Below are positions 1 to 8,061 of a stretch of DNA of 64,000 nt, piece by piece. Each line of letters starts with the position of its first letter. Position 1 is the first letter of the stretch. The DNA comes from an uncultured bacterium (GTDB lineage: Bacteria; Pseudomonadota; Alphaproteobacteria; Sphingomonadales; Sphingomonadaceae): positions 38,372-102,371 of the forward strand of contig CAISGR010000067.1 in NCBI GenBank assembly GCA_903884945.1, in the 5' to 3' direction. The notes beneath the pieces are model-generated. The model saw nothing but the letters and a program-made list of their open reading frames with translations, was not told where the DNA came from and ran no database searches. The position numbers were made by a program, and so were the translations under genes.

Positions 1-78
1 CCGGCCCCGGCTGCCCCCGCGCCCACCCCCGCGCCGGATACCGTCGCGGCGCCTCCGCGGGCACCGCGCCATGGATGA
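1..78 (+). CDS. C-terminal end of an upstream gene (partial)
   Basis: The first reading frame is open from base 1 to a TGA at 76-78. It encodes an Ala/Pro-rich tail of 25 residues that begins with alternating Pro and Ala. The stop lies inside the start region of the terminase gene, so the two coding regions overlap by 8 bases (71-78), which is typical of translationally coupled phage genes. The body of the protein lies outside the window, so no function can be given. The Pro/Ala composition fits a disordered tail or linker. This could also be chance coding in GC-rich DNA; the overlap is the main reason for calling it. Confidence 0.4.
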   Translation, partial: PAPAAPAPTPAPDTVAAPPRAPRHG

Positions 79-1612
79 GGCCGCCGCCCGCCAGCACTGG
101 GTGAATCGCCTGATGGATCTGCGCCACGATCCGCTCGCCCATGCCCGCCTCGCCTATCCCTGGGGTGAGGGCGTGCTCGCCGGCGTCGACGGCCCGCGCG
201 CGTGGCAGAAGGAAGTGATGGCGGCGATCAAGCGGCATCTGTCCGATCCGGCGACGCGCTTCAGCCCGTGCCGGATCGCGCGCGCCTCCGGCCATGGGAT
301 CGGCAAATCGGCGCTGATCGCGATGCTGATCAAATGGGGGCTGGATACCGGCGTCGACACCCGCATCGTGACGACGGCCAATACCGAGAGCCAGTTGCTG
401 ACCAAGACGGCGCCGGAGATCGCCAAGTGGCACAACCTCTCCCTCACGCGGGACTGGTTCCGCAGCACCGCGACCGCGCTGGTTTCCACCGTGCCGGGGC
501 ATGATCGGGGCTGGCGATCCGATCTCGTCACCTGGAGCGTGACCAATACCGAGGCGTTTGCCGGGCTGCACAACCAGGGCAAGCGCATCATCCTGATCTT
601 CGACGAGGCGAGCGGCATCGCGCCCAAGGTGTGGGAGGTGGCGCTGGGCGCGCTGACCGACGAGGATACCGAGATCCTGTTCCTCGTCTTCGGCAACCCG
701 ACGCTCAACACGGGGCCGTTCCGCGAATGCTTCGGCAAGCACCGGCATCTGTGGAACGCGGCGCAGATCGACAGCCGCAGCGTGGAGGGGACGAACAAGG
801 CCTATCTGGACGAGCTGGTCGCGACCTATGGCGAGGACAGCGACATCGTGAAGGTGCGTGTGCGCGGGCAGTTCCCCAGCGCCTCCTCGATGCAGTTCAT
901 CGACAGCGCGAGCGTGGACCAGGCGCGGGTGCGCGCGGTGCACGGGCTGACCAGCGATCCGGTGATCTTCGGGCTGGATTGCGCGCGCTTCGGCGACGAT
1001 CATTCGACGCTGGCGATCCGGTGCGGCCGGGATGCGCGGACGCGGCCGTGGAAGCGCTGGCGCGGGCAGGACGCGATGACGCTGGCGGGCGACGTGGCGC
1101 TGCAGGCGCAGGGATTCCACCCCGATGCGATCTTCGTCGATGCCGGCAATATCGGGGCGGCGGTGGTCGACCGGCTGCGCCAGCTCGGCGTGGAGAATGT
1201 GTATGAAGTGTGGTTCGGCGCGAAGGGGCGCGACGCGCTGTGGGCCGGGGAGCTGCGCGTGCAGACCGCCAACAAGCGATCCGAGATGTGGACCAACCTG
1301 CGCGGCTGGATGGCCGGCGGGGCGATCCCGGACGAGGACGCGCTGGCGGCGGACCTGACCGGAGTGGAATATGGCTATGCCGCCGACCAGGTCTCCATCC
1401 TGCTCGAGAAGAAGGAGCATATGAAGGCGCGCGGGCTCGCCTCGCCCGACGATGGCGACGCGCTGGCGCTGACCTTCGCCGAGCCGGTGATGCCCCGCGA
1501 ACCCGCCTGGCTCGACCCGGGCCGCTACCGCACGACGCGCGACGAGGACGCCGACGACCTGTACCGCGACCTGCAGGATGACGCGCGGGAGCTGTACCGG
1601 GACCTGGATTAG
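71..1612 (+). CDS. Phage terminase large subunit (ATPase/nuclease)
   Basis: This 513-residue protein has the two-domain plan of a large terminase, the motor that packages phage DNA and cuts it. The N-terminal ATPase shows a Walker A motif GHGIGKS (residues 74-80) and a Walker B stretch IILIFDEA (173-180). The C-terminal RuvC-like nuclease shows three acidic blocks: FGLDCARFGDD, IFVDAGN and DDGDALAL. Length is normal for the family. The upstream partial gene overlaps it by 8 bases. No portal or head gene follows; the next gene is a metabolic enzyme about 320 bases on. It is either the right edge of a prophage whose other genes lie left of the window, or a remnant. The family call is firm, the phage type is not. 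Confidence 0.85.
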   Translation: MDEAAARQHWVNRLMDLRHDPLAHARLAYPWGEGVLAGVDGPRAWQKEVMAAIKRHLSDPATRFSPCRIARASGHGIGKSALIAMLIKWGLDTGVDTRIVTTANTESQLLTKTAPEIAKWHNLSLTRDWFRSTATALVSTVPGHDRGWRSDLVTWSVTNTEAFAGLHNQGKRIILIFDEASGIAPKVWEVALGALTDEDTEILFLVFGNPTLNTGPFRECFGKHRHLWNAAQIDSRSVEGTNKAYLDELVATYGEDSDIVKVRVRGQFPSASSMQFIDSASVDQARVRAVHGLTSDPVIFGLDCARFGDDHSTLAIRCGRDARTRPWKRWRGQDAMTLAGDVALQAQGFHPDAIFVDAGNIGAAVVDRLRQLGVENVYEVWFGAKGRDALWAGELRVQTANKRSEMWTNLRGWMAGGAIPDEDALAADLTGVEYGYAADQVSILLEKKEHMKARGLASPDDGDALALTFAEPVMPREPAWLDPGRYRTTRDEDADDLYRDLQDDARELYRDLD

Positions 1613-1616
1613 AGGG

Positions 1617-1826
1617 CTTCCTCTCCCGGCGGGAAACTCCCTCTCCCGGCGGGAGAGGGAAGGAGCCGCGTAGCGGCGGGAGGGTGAGGGCGAGCCGCAG
1701 GCGTGCCCGCGCTGGTCGCCCTCACCCGACCTCGCTGCGCTCGGCCACCCTCTCCCAAGGGAGAGGGATATGCCTCGCCGGGAGAGGGAGTTTCCCGGGA
1801 GAGGGAGTTTCCCCGCCGGAGGAATC
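1617..1826. repeat. Inverted pair of GC-rich palindromic intergenic repeats
   Basis: This gene-free stretch holds two palindromic units facing each other. The left unit has a hairpin CCCTCTCCC/GGGAGAGGG (1639-1659), then GGGTGAGGGCGA (1682-1693). The right unit starts with the exact complement TCGCCCTCACCC (1716-1727), followed by another CCCTCTCCC-AA-GGGAGAGGG hairpin near 1748. A further gagagggagttt motif follows. Such REP-like elements are common between genes in sphingomonad genomes. The pair could form a large cruciform and may end transcription from the terminase side. From 1827 to the glutamate dehydrogenase start at 1930 I see nothing else. Confidence 0.7.
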
Positions 1827-1929
1827 CACCCGGGAGCGGCTCACCGCCCGCCCCGATGCTGCGCCGCAGCAAATGTTCGCAGGTGCCACAAGGGTTGATG
1901 CCCCGAATTGGCGGGCGCATAGGGCGGCG

Positions 1930-4900
1930 ATGGCAAAGACCACGCTGAAATCGCTGTCGGACGCGCTTGCCGCCCGGCTGACCAAGGGCGCGCTTCCCGG
2001 AGAGTTGCAGGGCTTCGGCAAGGCCGAGCAGGCCGAGGCCGCCACCTTCATGGCGGCGACGGGCGAGACCCGGCCCGAGGGCAGGCCGGTGATGGCGCTG
2101 GAGCCGATGGCCGGATCCGATCCGCGGCGGCGGATGCGGCTGGCCATCGTCAATGACGACATGCCCTTCCTGGTCGATTCGATCGCCTCGACGATCGGCG
2201 CGCACGATATCGTGATCGACCGGATCATCCACCCGGTGGTACGCGTCTCGCGCGCGGCGGATGGCACGCTGAGCAAGGTGGTGGGCACCCGCGCCGAAGA
2301 GGGCGGCACGCCCGAATCGATGATCTATATCGAGCTGGAGCGCGCCGATGCGCGCGAGCGGCGCGCGCTGCTGGCGGCGCTCGACGCCAATCTCGCCGAT
2401 GTCCGCTCCGCGGTGGGCGACTGGCAGGCGATGCAGGACCGGCTGGCGGCCGACGCCGCCGCGCTGGAGGCGCGCGGCGAGGCCGAGGGCGCGGCGCTGC
2501 TGCGCTGGTTCCTCGATCGCAACTTCACCCAGCTCGGCCATGAGAACTGGCAGGACGGCACGAGCGAGCGGCCGCTCGGCATCGCGCGGCACGACCATGA
2601 CGTGCCGATCCTGGCCGAGGCCTCGCGCGCGCTGGCCATGGCGTGGTTCGAAAAGGGCGGCGAGGCGCCGCTGCTGCTCAAGTCCAACCAGATTTCGGGC
2701 GTGCACCGGCATGTGCCGCTCGATCTGGCGCTGGTGCCGCTCCGCCGCGGCAAGAAGGTCACGGGCCTGTCGATCCATGCCGGGCTGTGGACCAGCGCGG
2801 CGCTGAAGGCGCCGCCGCAGGAGGTGCCGGTGCTGCGCGCGCGGCTGGCGGCGCTGGAGGCGAAGTTCGGCTTCGATCCGATCGGCCATACCGGCAAGGC
2901 GCTGACGCATGCGCTCGCCTCGCTGCCGCACGACCTGATCACGGCGTTCGACGTGGGCGCGCTGGAGGAAGTGGCGCTGACCGCGATGTCGCTGGCGGAT
3001 CGGCCGCGGCCCAAGCTGGTGCTGGTGCGCAGCACGCTGGGGCGGCACCTGTTCGCCTTTGTGTGGCTGCCGCGCGACGACCTGACCACCGCGCGCCGCG
3101 TGGCGATCGGCGAGATGGTGGCCGAGGCGGCGAAGGGCAGCCTGCTCAACTGGTCGATCGCGATGGAGGACGGCGTCGTCGCGCAGATCCGCTACACCAT
3201 CGACGTGCGCGGCGACGGCGTGATGCCCGATACCGCGGCGCTCGACGCGCGGATCGCGCGGATGGTGCGCGGCTGGGTGCCCGCGGTGGAGGCGGCGCTG
3301 GCCGAGGCGGTGGAACCCGCGCGCGCGACGCGGCTCGCGCTGCGCCACGCGGCGACCTTCCCGCCCGCCTATCGCAGCGGGAGCAGCGCCGAGGAAGCGG
3401 CGCGCGACATCCTGCGGCTGTGCCGGCTCGACACGCCGGCCGATCGCTCGGTGCGGCTGTACCGCGATGCCGCGGGCGCGGCGCGGCTGAAGATCTACCG
3501 GCTCGGCGGCGCGCTGGCGCTGTCCGATGCCGTGCCGGTGCTGGAGAATTTCGGGTTCCGCGTGATCGAGGAACTGCCGACCGCGCTGGCCGACGAGGCC
3601 AGGGGCTTCGTGCATGAATTCCTCGTCGAGACCGCGACCCGCGCGGCGGGCGACACCAGCGTGCTCGAGGGCGCGATCGCGGCGGTGCTGGAGGGCGCGG
3701 CCGAGAATGACGCGTTCAACCGGCTGATCGTGGAGGCCGGGATGGCGCCGGCCGCGGTCGTGCTGTTCCGCGCCTGGTTCCGCTATCTGCGCCAGGCCGG
3801 GCTGACCTACAGCCTCGTCACCGTGGTCGACGCGCTGCGGCGCGCGCCGAAGGTGGCGGCGGCACTGATCGACCGCTTCGCGGTGGCGCACGATCCCGCG
3901 CGCAAGAGCCGCAACGGCGCGCTCGAGGCGGCGGACGCGGCGATCGACGCCGGGCTCGACGCGGTCTCGGCGATCGACGACGACCGCATCCTGCGCGCGC
4001 TGCGCAGCGTGATCGCGGCGACGCTGCGCACCAACGCCTTCACCCCGGCAGGCGCCGTCGCGCTGGCGTTCAAGCTCGACAGCCACATGATCCCGGGCCT
4101 GCCGGCGCCGGTGCCGTGGCGCGAGATCTGGGTCTATTCGCCGCGGGTGGAGGGCATCCATCTGCGCGCGGGCCCCGTGGCGCGCGGCGGCCTGCGCTGG
4201 TCCGACCGGCGCGACGACTTCCGCACCGAGATCCTGGGCCTGATGAAGGCGCAGCGCGTGAAGAACGCCGTGATCGTGCCGACCGGCGCGAAGGGCGGCT
4301 TCTATCCCAAGCAGCTCCCGCCGGTCTCCAGCCGCGACGCCTGGCTGGCCGAGGGCACCGAGAGCTACCGCGTGTTCATCCGCAGCCTGTTGTCGATCAC
4401 CGACAACATCGTCGAGGGCGCGGTGGTGCATCCGGCGGGCGTGATCGTGCATGACGGCGACGATCCCTATTTCGTGGTCGCGGCCGACAAGGGCACCGCG
4501 ACCTTCTCCGACGTGGCCAATGCGATCGCGCTGGAGAACCGCTTCTGGCTGGGCGACGCCTTCGCGTCGGGCGGCTCGGTCGGCTACGACCACAAGGCGA
4601 TGGGCATCACCGCCAAGGGCGCCTGGATTTCGGTCCAGCGGCATTTCGCCGAGCGCGGCATCGACGTGCAGCGCGAATCGATCCGCGTCGTGGGCTGCGG
4701 CGACATGTCGGGCGACGTGTTCGGCAACGGCATGCTGCTGTCGCAGACGCTGAAGATCGTCGCGGCGTTCGATCACCGCCATATCTTCCTCGATCCCGAT
4801 CCCGATCCGGCGAAGAGCTGGGCCGAGCGCGCGCGGATGTTCGCGCTGCCGCGCTCGAGCTGGGCGGATTACGATGCGTCGCTGATCTCGAAGGGCGGCG

Positions 4901-6555
4901 GCGTGTTCCCGCGCACCCACAAGACGATCAAGCTGTCGAAGCAGGTGCGCGCCGCGCTCGGGCTCGAGCAGGCCGAGATGGAGCCGGGCGCGCTGATCTC
5001 CGCGATCCTGAAGAGCCCGGTGGACCTGATCTGGTTCGGCGGTATCGGCACCTATGTGAAGGCGGCGGCGGAGAACAACATCCAGGTCGGCGATCCCGCC
5101 AATGACCGGCTGCGCGTCAATGCCGAGGACCTGCGCGCCATCGCGATCGGCGAAGGCGCGAACCTGGGCGTGACCCAGGCCGGGCGCATCGCCTTCGCGG
5201 CGCGCGGCGGGCGGATCAACACCGACTTCATCGACAATTCGGCTGGCGTCGATTGTTCGGACAATGAGGTGAACATCAAGATCGCGCTCAACCGCGAGAT
5301 GATCGAGGGGCGCCTGGCGTACGAGAAGCGCAACAGCTTCCTCGCGAGCATGACCGACGATGTCGCGCACCTCGTGCTCGAGGACAACCGGCTGCAGACG
5401 CTCGCGCTATCGATCGCCGAGAATGACGGCGCGCGCGCGGTGCCGAGCTATGTCCGGCTGATCGAGATCTTCGAGGCATCGGGCAAGCTCGACCGCGCCG
5501 TCGAAGGGCTTGCCTCGAACGACGACCTGCTGCGGCGGGCGCAGGAGGGCCGCGGGCTCACCCGGCCCGAGCTCGCGGTGCTGCTGGCGACGGCCAAGCT
5601 CGCGCTGCAGGAAGCGATCGAGCATGGCACGCTGGGCCTCGATCCCGATCTCGCGCCCGATCTCCACGCCGCCTTCCCGCCGGCGATGCGCAAGAAGTTC
5701 CGGGCCGCGATCGACGAACACCGGCTGCGCGGCGAGATCGTCGCGACCAAGCTCGCCAACCGCATCGTCAACCGGCTGGGCGTGCTCCATCCGTTCGAGC
5801 TCGCGGAGGAGGAAGGCGCCGCGATGAGCGATATCGCGGCGATGTTCGTGGTGACCGAACGGCTGTTCGGCCTGCCCGCGCTCTGGGCCGAGATCGAGGC
5901 CGCCGACATGCCCGAGGCGGCGCGCATCGCGCTGTTCGAGGAGGTCGCGGTTGCGACGCGGTCGCAGATTGCGGATCTATTGCGTGTCACTCGCAGCGGC
6001 TCCGGCCCCGGCGTCGCGCTGGCGCGGCTCGCCAAGGGCATCACCCAGCTCGACAAGCAGACCAAGGTGCTGCTGCTCGAGGAAGCCAGCGCCCAGAGCG
6101 CGCGCATCGCCGCCACGCTGGAAACCGCCGGCGCGCCGAAGAAGCTCGTGCAGAAGGTGGTGCGGCTGTTCGAACTGGACGGGGCGGTCGGCCTGGCCGA
6201 TCTCGGCGAGCGGCTCGGGATCGACGAGGCGGTGCTGACGCGCGCCTTCACCCGGCTCGGCCAGGCGCTCGGGCTCGACTGGGCGCAGGCGAACGCCGCG
6301 CGCATCGCGTCGAGCGATCCGTGGGAACGGCTGCTGATCGCCGGCCTCGCGCGCGACTTCCAGCAGCTGCGGCTCGAATTCCTCGGCCGCGGCGGCGGCG
6401 ATCCGCAGGCGCTGGTCGAGGCCTGGCTGTCAGCGAATGCCGGGCGGGTCGGCCAGTTCAAGGCGGTGGTCGACCGCGCGCGCCATGCCCCGGCACCGAA
6501 TGCGGCGATGCTGGCACAGATCGCCGGCCAGGCGCGGGTGTTGCTGGGACGCTAG
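1930..6555 (+). CDS. gdhB: NAD-specific glutamate dehydrogenase, large (180 kDa) type
   Basis: A 1541-residue protein of the large NAD-dependent glutamate dehydrogenase class, which deaminates glutamate to 2-oxoglutarate plus ammonium and feeds amino-acid carbon into the TCA cycle. The long N-terminal half carries ACT-like regulatory segments. The central catalytic core is recognisable by GGLRWSDRRDDFRTE followed by KGGFYPK and by the Rossmann region around GCGDMSGDVFGNGML. The C-terminal helical domain is complete, and length matches the family (about 1550-1600). The frame is open further upstream, but that part translates the palindromic repeat, so the ATG at 1930 is chosen. It stands alone as a transcription unit, with a hairpin after the stop. 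The gene symbol is by analogy. Confidence 0.93.
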   Translation: MAKTTLKSLSDALAARLTKGALPGELQGFGKAEQAEAATFMAATGETRPEGRPVMALEPMAGSDPRRRMRLAIVNDDMPFLVDSIASTIGAHDIVIDRIIHPVVRVSRAADGTLSKVVGTRAEEGGTPESMIYIELERADARERRALLAALDANLADVRSAVGDWQAMQDRLAADAAALEARGEAEGAALLRWFLDRNFTQLGHENWQDGTSERPLGIARHDHDVPILAEASRALAMAWFEKGGEAPLLLKSNQISGVHRHVPLDLALVPLRRGKKVTGLSIHAGLWTSAALKAPPQEVPVLRARLAALEAKFGFDPIGHTGKALTHALASLPHDLITAFDVGALEEVALTAMSLADRPRPKLVLVRSTLGRHLFAFVWLPRDDLTTARRVAIGEMVAEAAKGSLLNWSIAMEDGVVAQIRYTIDVRGDGVMPDTAALDARIARMVRGWVPAVEAALAEAVEPARATRLALRHAATFPPAYRSGSSAEEAARDILRLCRLDTPADRSVRLYRDAAGAARLKIYRLGGALALSDAVPVLENFGFRVIEELPTALADEARGFVHEFLVETATRAAGDTSVLEGAIAAVLEGAAENDAFNRLIVEAGMAPAAVVLFRAWFRYLRQAGLTYSLVTVVDALRRAPKVAAALIDRFAVAHDPARKSRNGALEAADAAIDAGLDAVSAIDDDRILRALRSVIAATLRTNAFTPAGAVALAFKLDSHMIPGLPAPVPWREIWVYSPRVEGIHLRAGPVARGGLRWSDRRDDFRTEILGLMKAQRVKNAVIVPTGAKGGFYPKQLPPVSSRDAWLAEGTESYRVFIRSLLSITDNIVEGAVVHPAGVIVHDGDDPYFVVAADKGTATFSDVANAIALENRFWLGDAFASGGSVGYDHKAMGITAKGAWISVQRHFAERGIDVQRESIRVVGCGDMSGDVFGNGMLLSQTLKIVAAFDHRHIFLDPDPDPAKSWAERARMFALPRSSWADYDASLISKGGGVFPRTHKTIKLSKQVRAALGLEQAEMEPGALISAILKSPVDLIWFGGIGTYVKAAAENNIQVGDPANDRLRVNAEDLRAIAIGEGANLGVTQAGRIAFAARGGRINTDFIDNSAGVDCSDNEVNIKIALNREMIEGRLAYEKRNSFLASMTDDVAHLVLEDNRLQTLALSIAENDGARAVPSYVRLIEIFEASGKLDRAVEGLASNDDLLRRAQEGRGLTRPELAVLLATAKLALQEAIEHGTLGLDPDLAPDLHAAFPPAMRKKFRAAIDEHRLRGEIVATKLANRIVNRLGVLHPFELAEEEGAAMSDIAAMFVVTERLFGLPALWAEIEAADMPEAARIALFEEVAVATRSQIADLLRVTRSGSGPGVALARLAKGITQLDKQTKVLLLEEASAQSARIAATLETAGAPKKLVQKVVRLFELDGAVGLADLGERLGIDEAVLTRAFTRLGQALGLDWAQANAARIASSDPWERLLIAGLARDFQQLRLEFLGRGGGDPQALVEAWLSANAGRVGQFKAVVDRARHAPAPNAAMLAQIAGQARVLLGR

Positions 6556-6569
6556 ATCGGGCATTCCCC

Positions 6570-6598
6570 CGCCGGCCGCGCTAGGGACGCGACCGGCG
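6570..6598 (+). terminator. Hairpin after the glutamate dehydrogenase gene
   Basis: The arms CGCCGG-C-CGCG and CGCG-A-CCGGCG (6570-6580 and 6588-6598) pair around a 7-base loop with one mismatch, 14 bases after the stop. There is no T-run, so it would be a weak or Rho-assisted terminator. It lies between two convergent genes and could serve either strand. Confidence 0.45.
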
Positions 6599-6609
6599 GA
6601 GAAGGCAAG

Positions 6610-6768
6610 TCAGTGGATATGGATGAAGATGGCGATGATGACGCCCCAGAGCAGCAGGCTGGCCGGCACGGCGTAGAGCAGGCCGTGGACTCGGCCGGCA
6701 TACGGATCCTCGTCTGAGACCGGGATCATGCGCGTCGAGAAGGTCTGCTTGAAGTTGGGCTGTTCCAT
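6610..6768 (-). CDS. Small membrane protein, 52 residues, function unknown
   Basis: A short leftward gene encodes 52 residues: a polar N-terminal half (MEQPNFKQTFSTRMIPVSDE) and one hydrophobic segment near the C-terminus (about residues 31-49, LLYAVPASLLLWGVIIAIF) ending in HIHIH-like residues. The ATG at 6768 has a good Shine-Dalgarno (AGGAGAG) about 5 bases upstream, which supports it as a real gene although it is short. It would be a single-pass inner-membrane protein with a short His-containing tail. It follows the HTH-cupin regulator on the same strand with an 86-base gap. No family is recognised. Confidence 0.6.
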   Translation of the reverse strand: MEQPNFKQTFSTRMIPVSDEDPYAGRVHGLLYAVPASLLLWGVIIAIFIHIH

Positions 6769-6854
6769 CACGCTCTCCTGAAGAAAACGTAGGAGCGACC
6801 CCGGCCCCTCGCCATTAGGGGGAAATACGAGAGCCCGCCGCGCCCCGTCGCCGC

Positions 6855-7457
6855 TCAGAACAGGGCGGGCGTGCCGACCCAGATCATCCGCACCGGCGTG
6901 TCGCCGGCATTCTGCATGCGATAGGCGTGGCGCTGGTCGAAATGGGCGCTGTCGCCGGGGCCGAGCAGGAAATGCTCGTTGCCGACCCACACTTCGAGTT
7001 CGCCTTCCAGCACGTACCAGAAGCCCTCGCCCTCGCGGTGGGACAAGGGCGATGCGAGGCCGGGCGGCACGGTGATGTGCAGCGCCTCCATCTTGCGCTC
7101 TTCGTGCTGACCGCTGAGCCGGGCATAGACCGCCGGGCCGACCCCGGCGATCTGGAGATATTCGGGCGAATCGCCGCGCCGGACGATCTGGCCGGGCGGC
7201 GGCGTGCCGACGAAATAGCTCATCTCGACCCCCAATGCCCGCGCGATCGACGTGAGCGACACCAGGGACGGCATCGCCAGATCGCGCTCCACCTGCGACA
7301 GGAAGGGCACGGACAGGCCGCTGCCATCGGCAAGCGCCTGCAATGTCATGCCGAGGCGCCGGCGCCGGTCGCGGATCGCCGCACCGATCGGGGGCGGACC
7401 GAGATCGGCGGCGGGGGCGTCGGGCGTCGCCGGCGCCATCACGTCGACGTCGTTCAT
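6855..7457 (-). CDS. HTH-XRE / cupin transcriptional regulator
   Basis: This 200-residue protein has an N-terminal XRE-type helix-turn-helix (about residues 25-82, containing GMTLQALADGSGLSVPFLSQVE) and a C-terminal cupin (about 125-197, with SHREGEGFWYVLEGELEV). Members of this family bind a small ligand in the cupin barrel and control nearby uptake or catabolic genes. It starts 2 bases after the stop of the DUF4440-like gene, so both are one transcript. That unit is divergent from the TonB receptor at 8062, the most likely target besides itself. The ligand cannot be predicted from sequence. Confidence in the domain call is high, in the target moderate. Confidence 0.88.
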   Translation of the reverse strand: MNDVDVMAPATPDAPAADLGPPPIGAAIRDRRRRLGMTLQALADGSGLSVPFLSQVERDLAMPSLVSLTSIARALGVEMSYFVGTPPPGQIVRRGDSPEYLQIAGVGPAVYARLSGQHEERKMEALHITVPPGLASPLSHREGEGFWYVLEGELEVWVGNEHFLLGPGDSAHFDQRHAYRMQNAGDTPVRMIWVGTPALF

Positions 7458-7459
7458 GA

Positions 7460-7912
7460 TCAGCTATGGTCTGCGATGATGCGCCAGCCGGCCGGGGTCC
7501 GGTGGAACAGCAGCGTGGTCAGCCCGCTCGCGTCTCCGCCCGATGCAGCGTCGCGGTGCAGGTGGAAACGGCCAACGACGAAGGCATGATCGCGATCCGT
7601 CATGCGGAAATCCAGGATTTCCAGGCTGAGCTGGCCCATCGCAGCGGCGCTGCCGCCGCCGAAGCGCGCCGCATACATATCGCGGATCGCCTGATAGCCG
7701 CGCACCATCTTGCCGCCACCGACATACACCGTGTCGGGCGCATTCTCGTACAAGGTCATGAATCGATCGAGATCCGCCGCGCTCCAGGCCGCCGCGCTGG
7801 CATTCAGCGCATCCTGCACGGCAGTGCGCGCGGCACCGGGCTGCGCCGCGATTGCGGGCGATGCGGCCATGACGATCGCTGCGACGCCTGCGGCCAGAAT
7901 GCTCTTGGTCAT
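7460..7912 (-). CDS. Exported SnoaL/DUF4440-like (NTF2-fold) protein
   Basis: A 150-residue protein with a cleavable signal peptide (about residues 1-22, ending ASPAIAAQ), followed by an NTF2-like fold of the SnoaL/DUF4440 type (ALNASAAAWSAADLDRFMTLYENA, later LEILDFRMTDRDHAFVVGRFHL). Such proteins bind or turn over small molecules; no catalytic assignment is possible here. The ATG at 7912 is chosen over an upstream in-frame ATG because it has the Shine-Dalgarno GGAGGGG and begins the signal peptide. It is the first gene of a two-gene unit with the HTH-cupin regulator, 2 bases apart. It probably acts in the periplasm. Confidence 0.75.
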   Translation of the reverse strand: MTKSILAAGVAAIVMAASPAIAAQPGAARTAVQDALNASAAAWSAADLDRFMTLYENAPDTVYVGGGKMVRGYQAIRDMYAARFGGGSAAAMGQLSLEILDFRMTDRDHAFVVGRFHLHRDAASGGDASGLTTLLFHRTPAGWRIIADHS

Positions 7913-8061
7913 ATGCTCCCCTCCGGATTGAGAGAGGAGCATAGCCGAGCCGCCTAAAAAACAAACCCCTATCAAAAAAGTTTGACGTCACAAAAATGTT
8001 ATGCTGATTGGTCCGTAATGGAGGATCGCACAATGCGGTCGTGCAAAGGGGAATGGCTATT
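7913..8061 (+). promoter_or_regulatory. Divergent promoter region between DUF4440-like gene and TonB receptor
   Basis: This AT-richer gap separates two divergent units. It contains TTGACG at about 7982 overlapping the 8-base palindrome TGACGTCA, followed by an A/T-rich spacer and TATGCT. It could hold the receptor promoter and an operator for the HTH-cupin regulator, but no clear pair of -35/-10 boxes at standard spacing is visible. Confidence 0.3.

Noticed and set aside
1684..1929. N-terminal extension of glutamate dehydrogenase
   Set aside because: The frame is open but translates the palindromic repeat. The ATG at 1930 gives the family length and N-terminus.
1609..5370. Very long open frame on the minus strand opposite glutamate dehydrogenase
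   Set aside because: It mirrors the codon phase of a GC-rich gene on the plus strand. Its Arg/His/Gln-rich translation has no domain, and the plus-strand protein is clearly real.
7982..7992. TGACGTCA palindrome as a defined operator
   Set aside because: A single 8-base palindrome is not enough. It has no second copy nearby and no matching regulator type.
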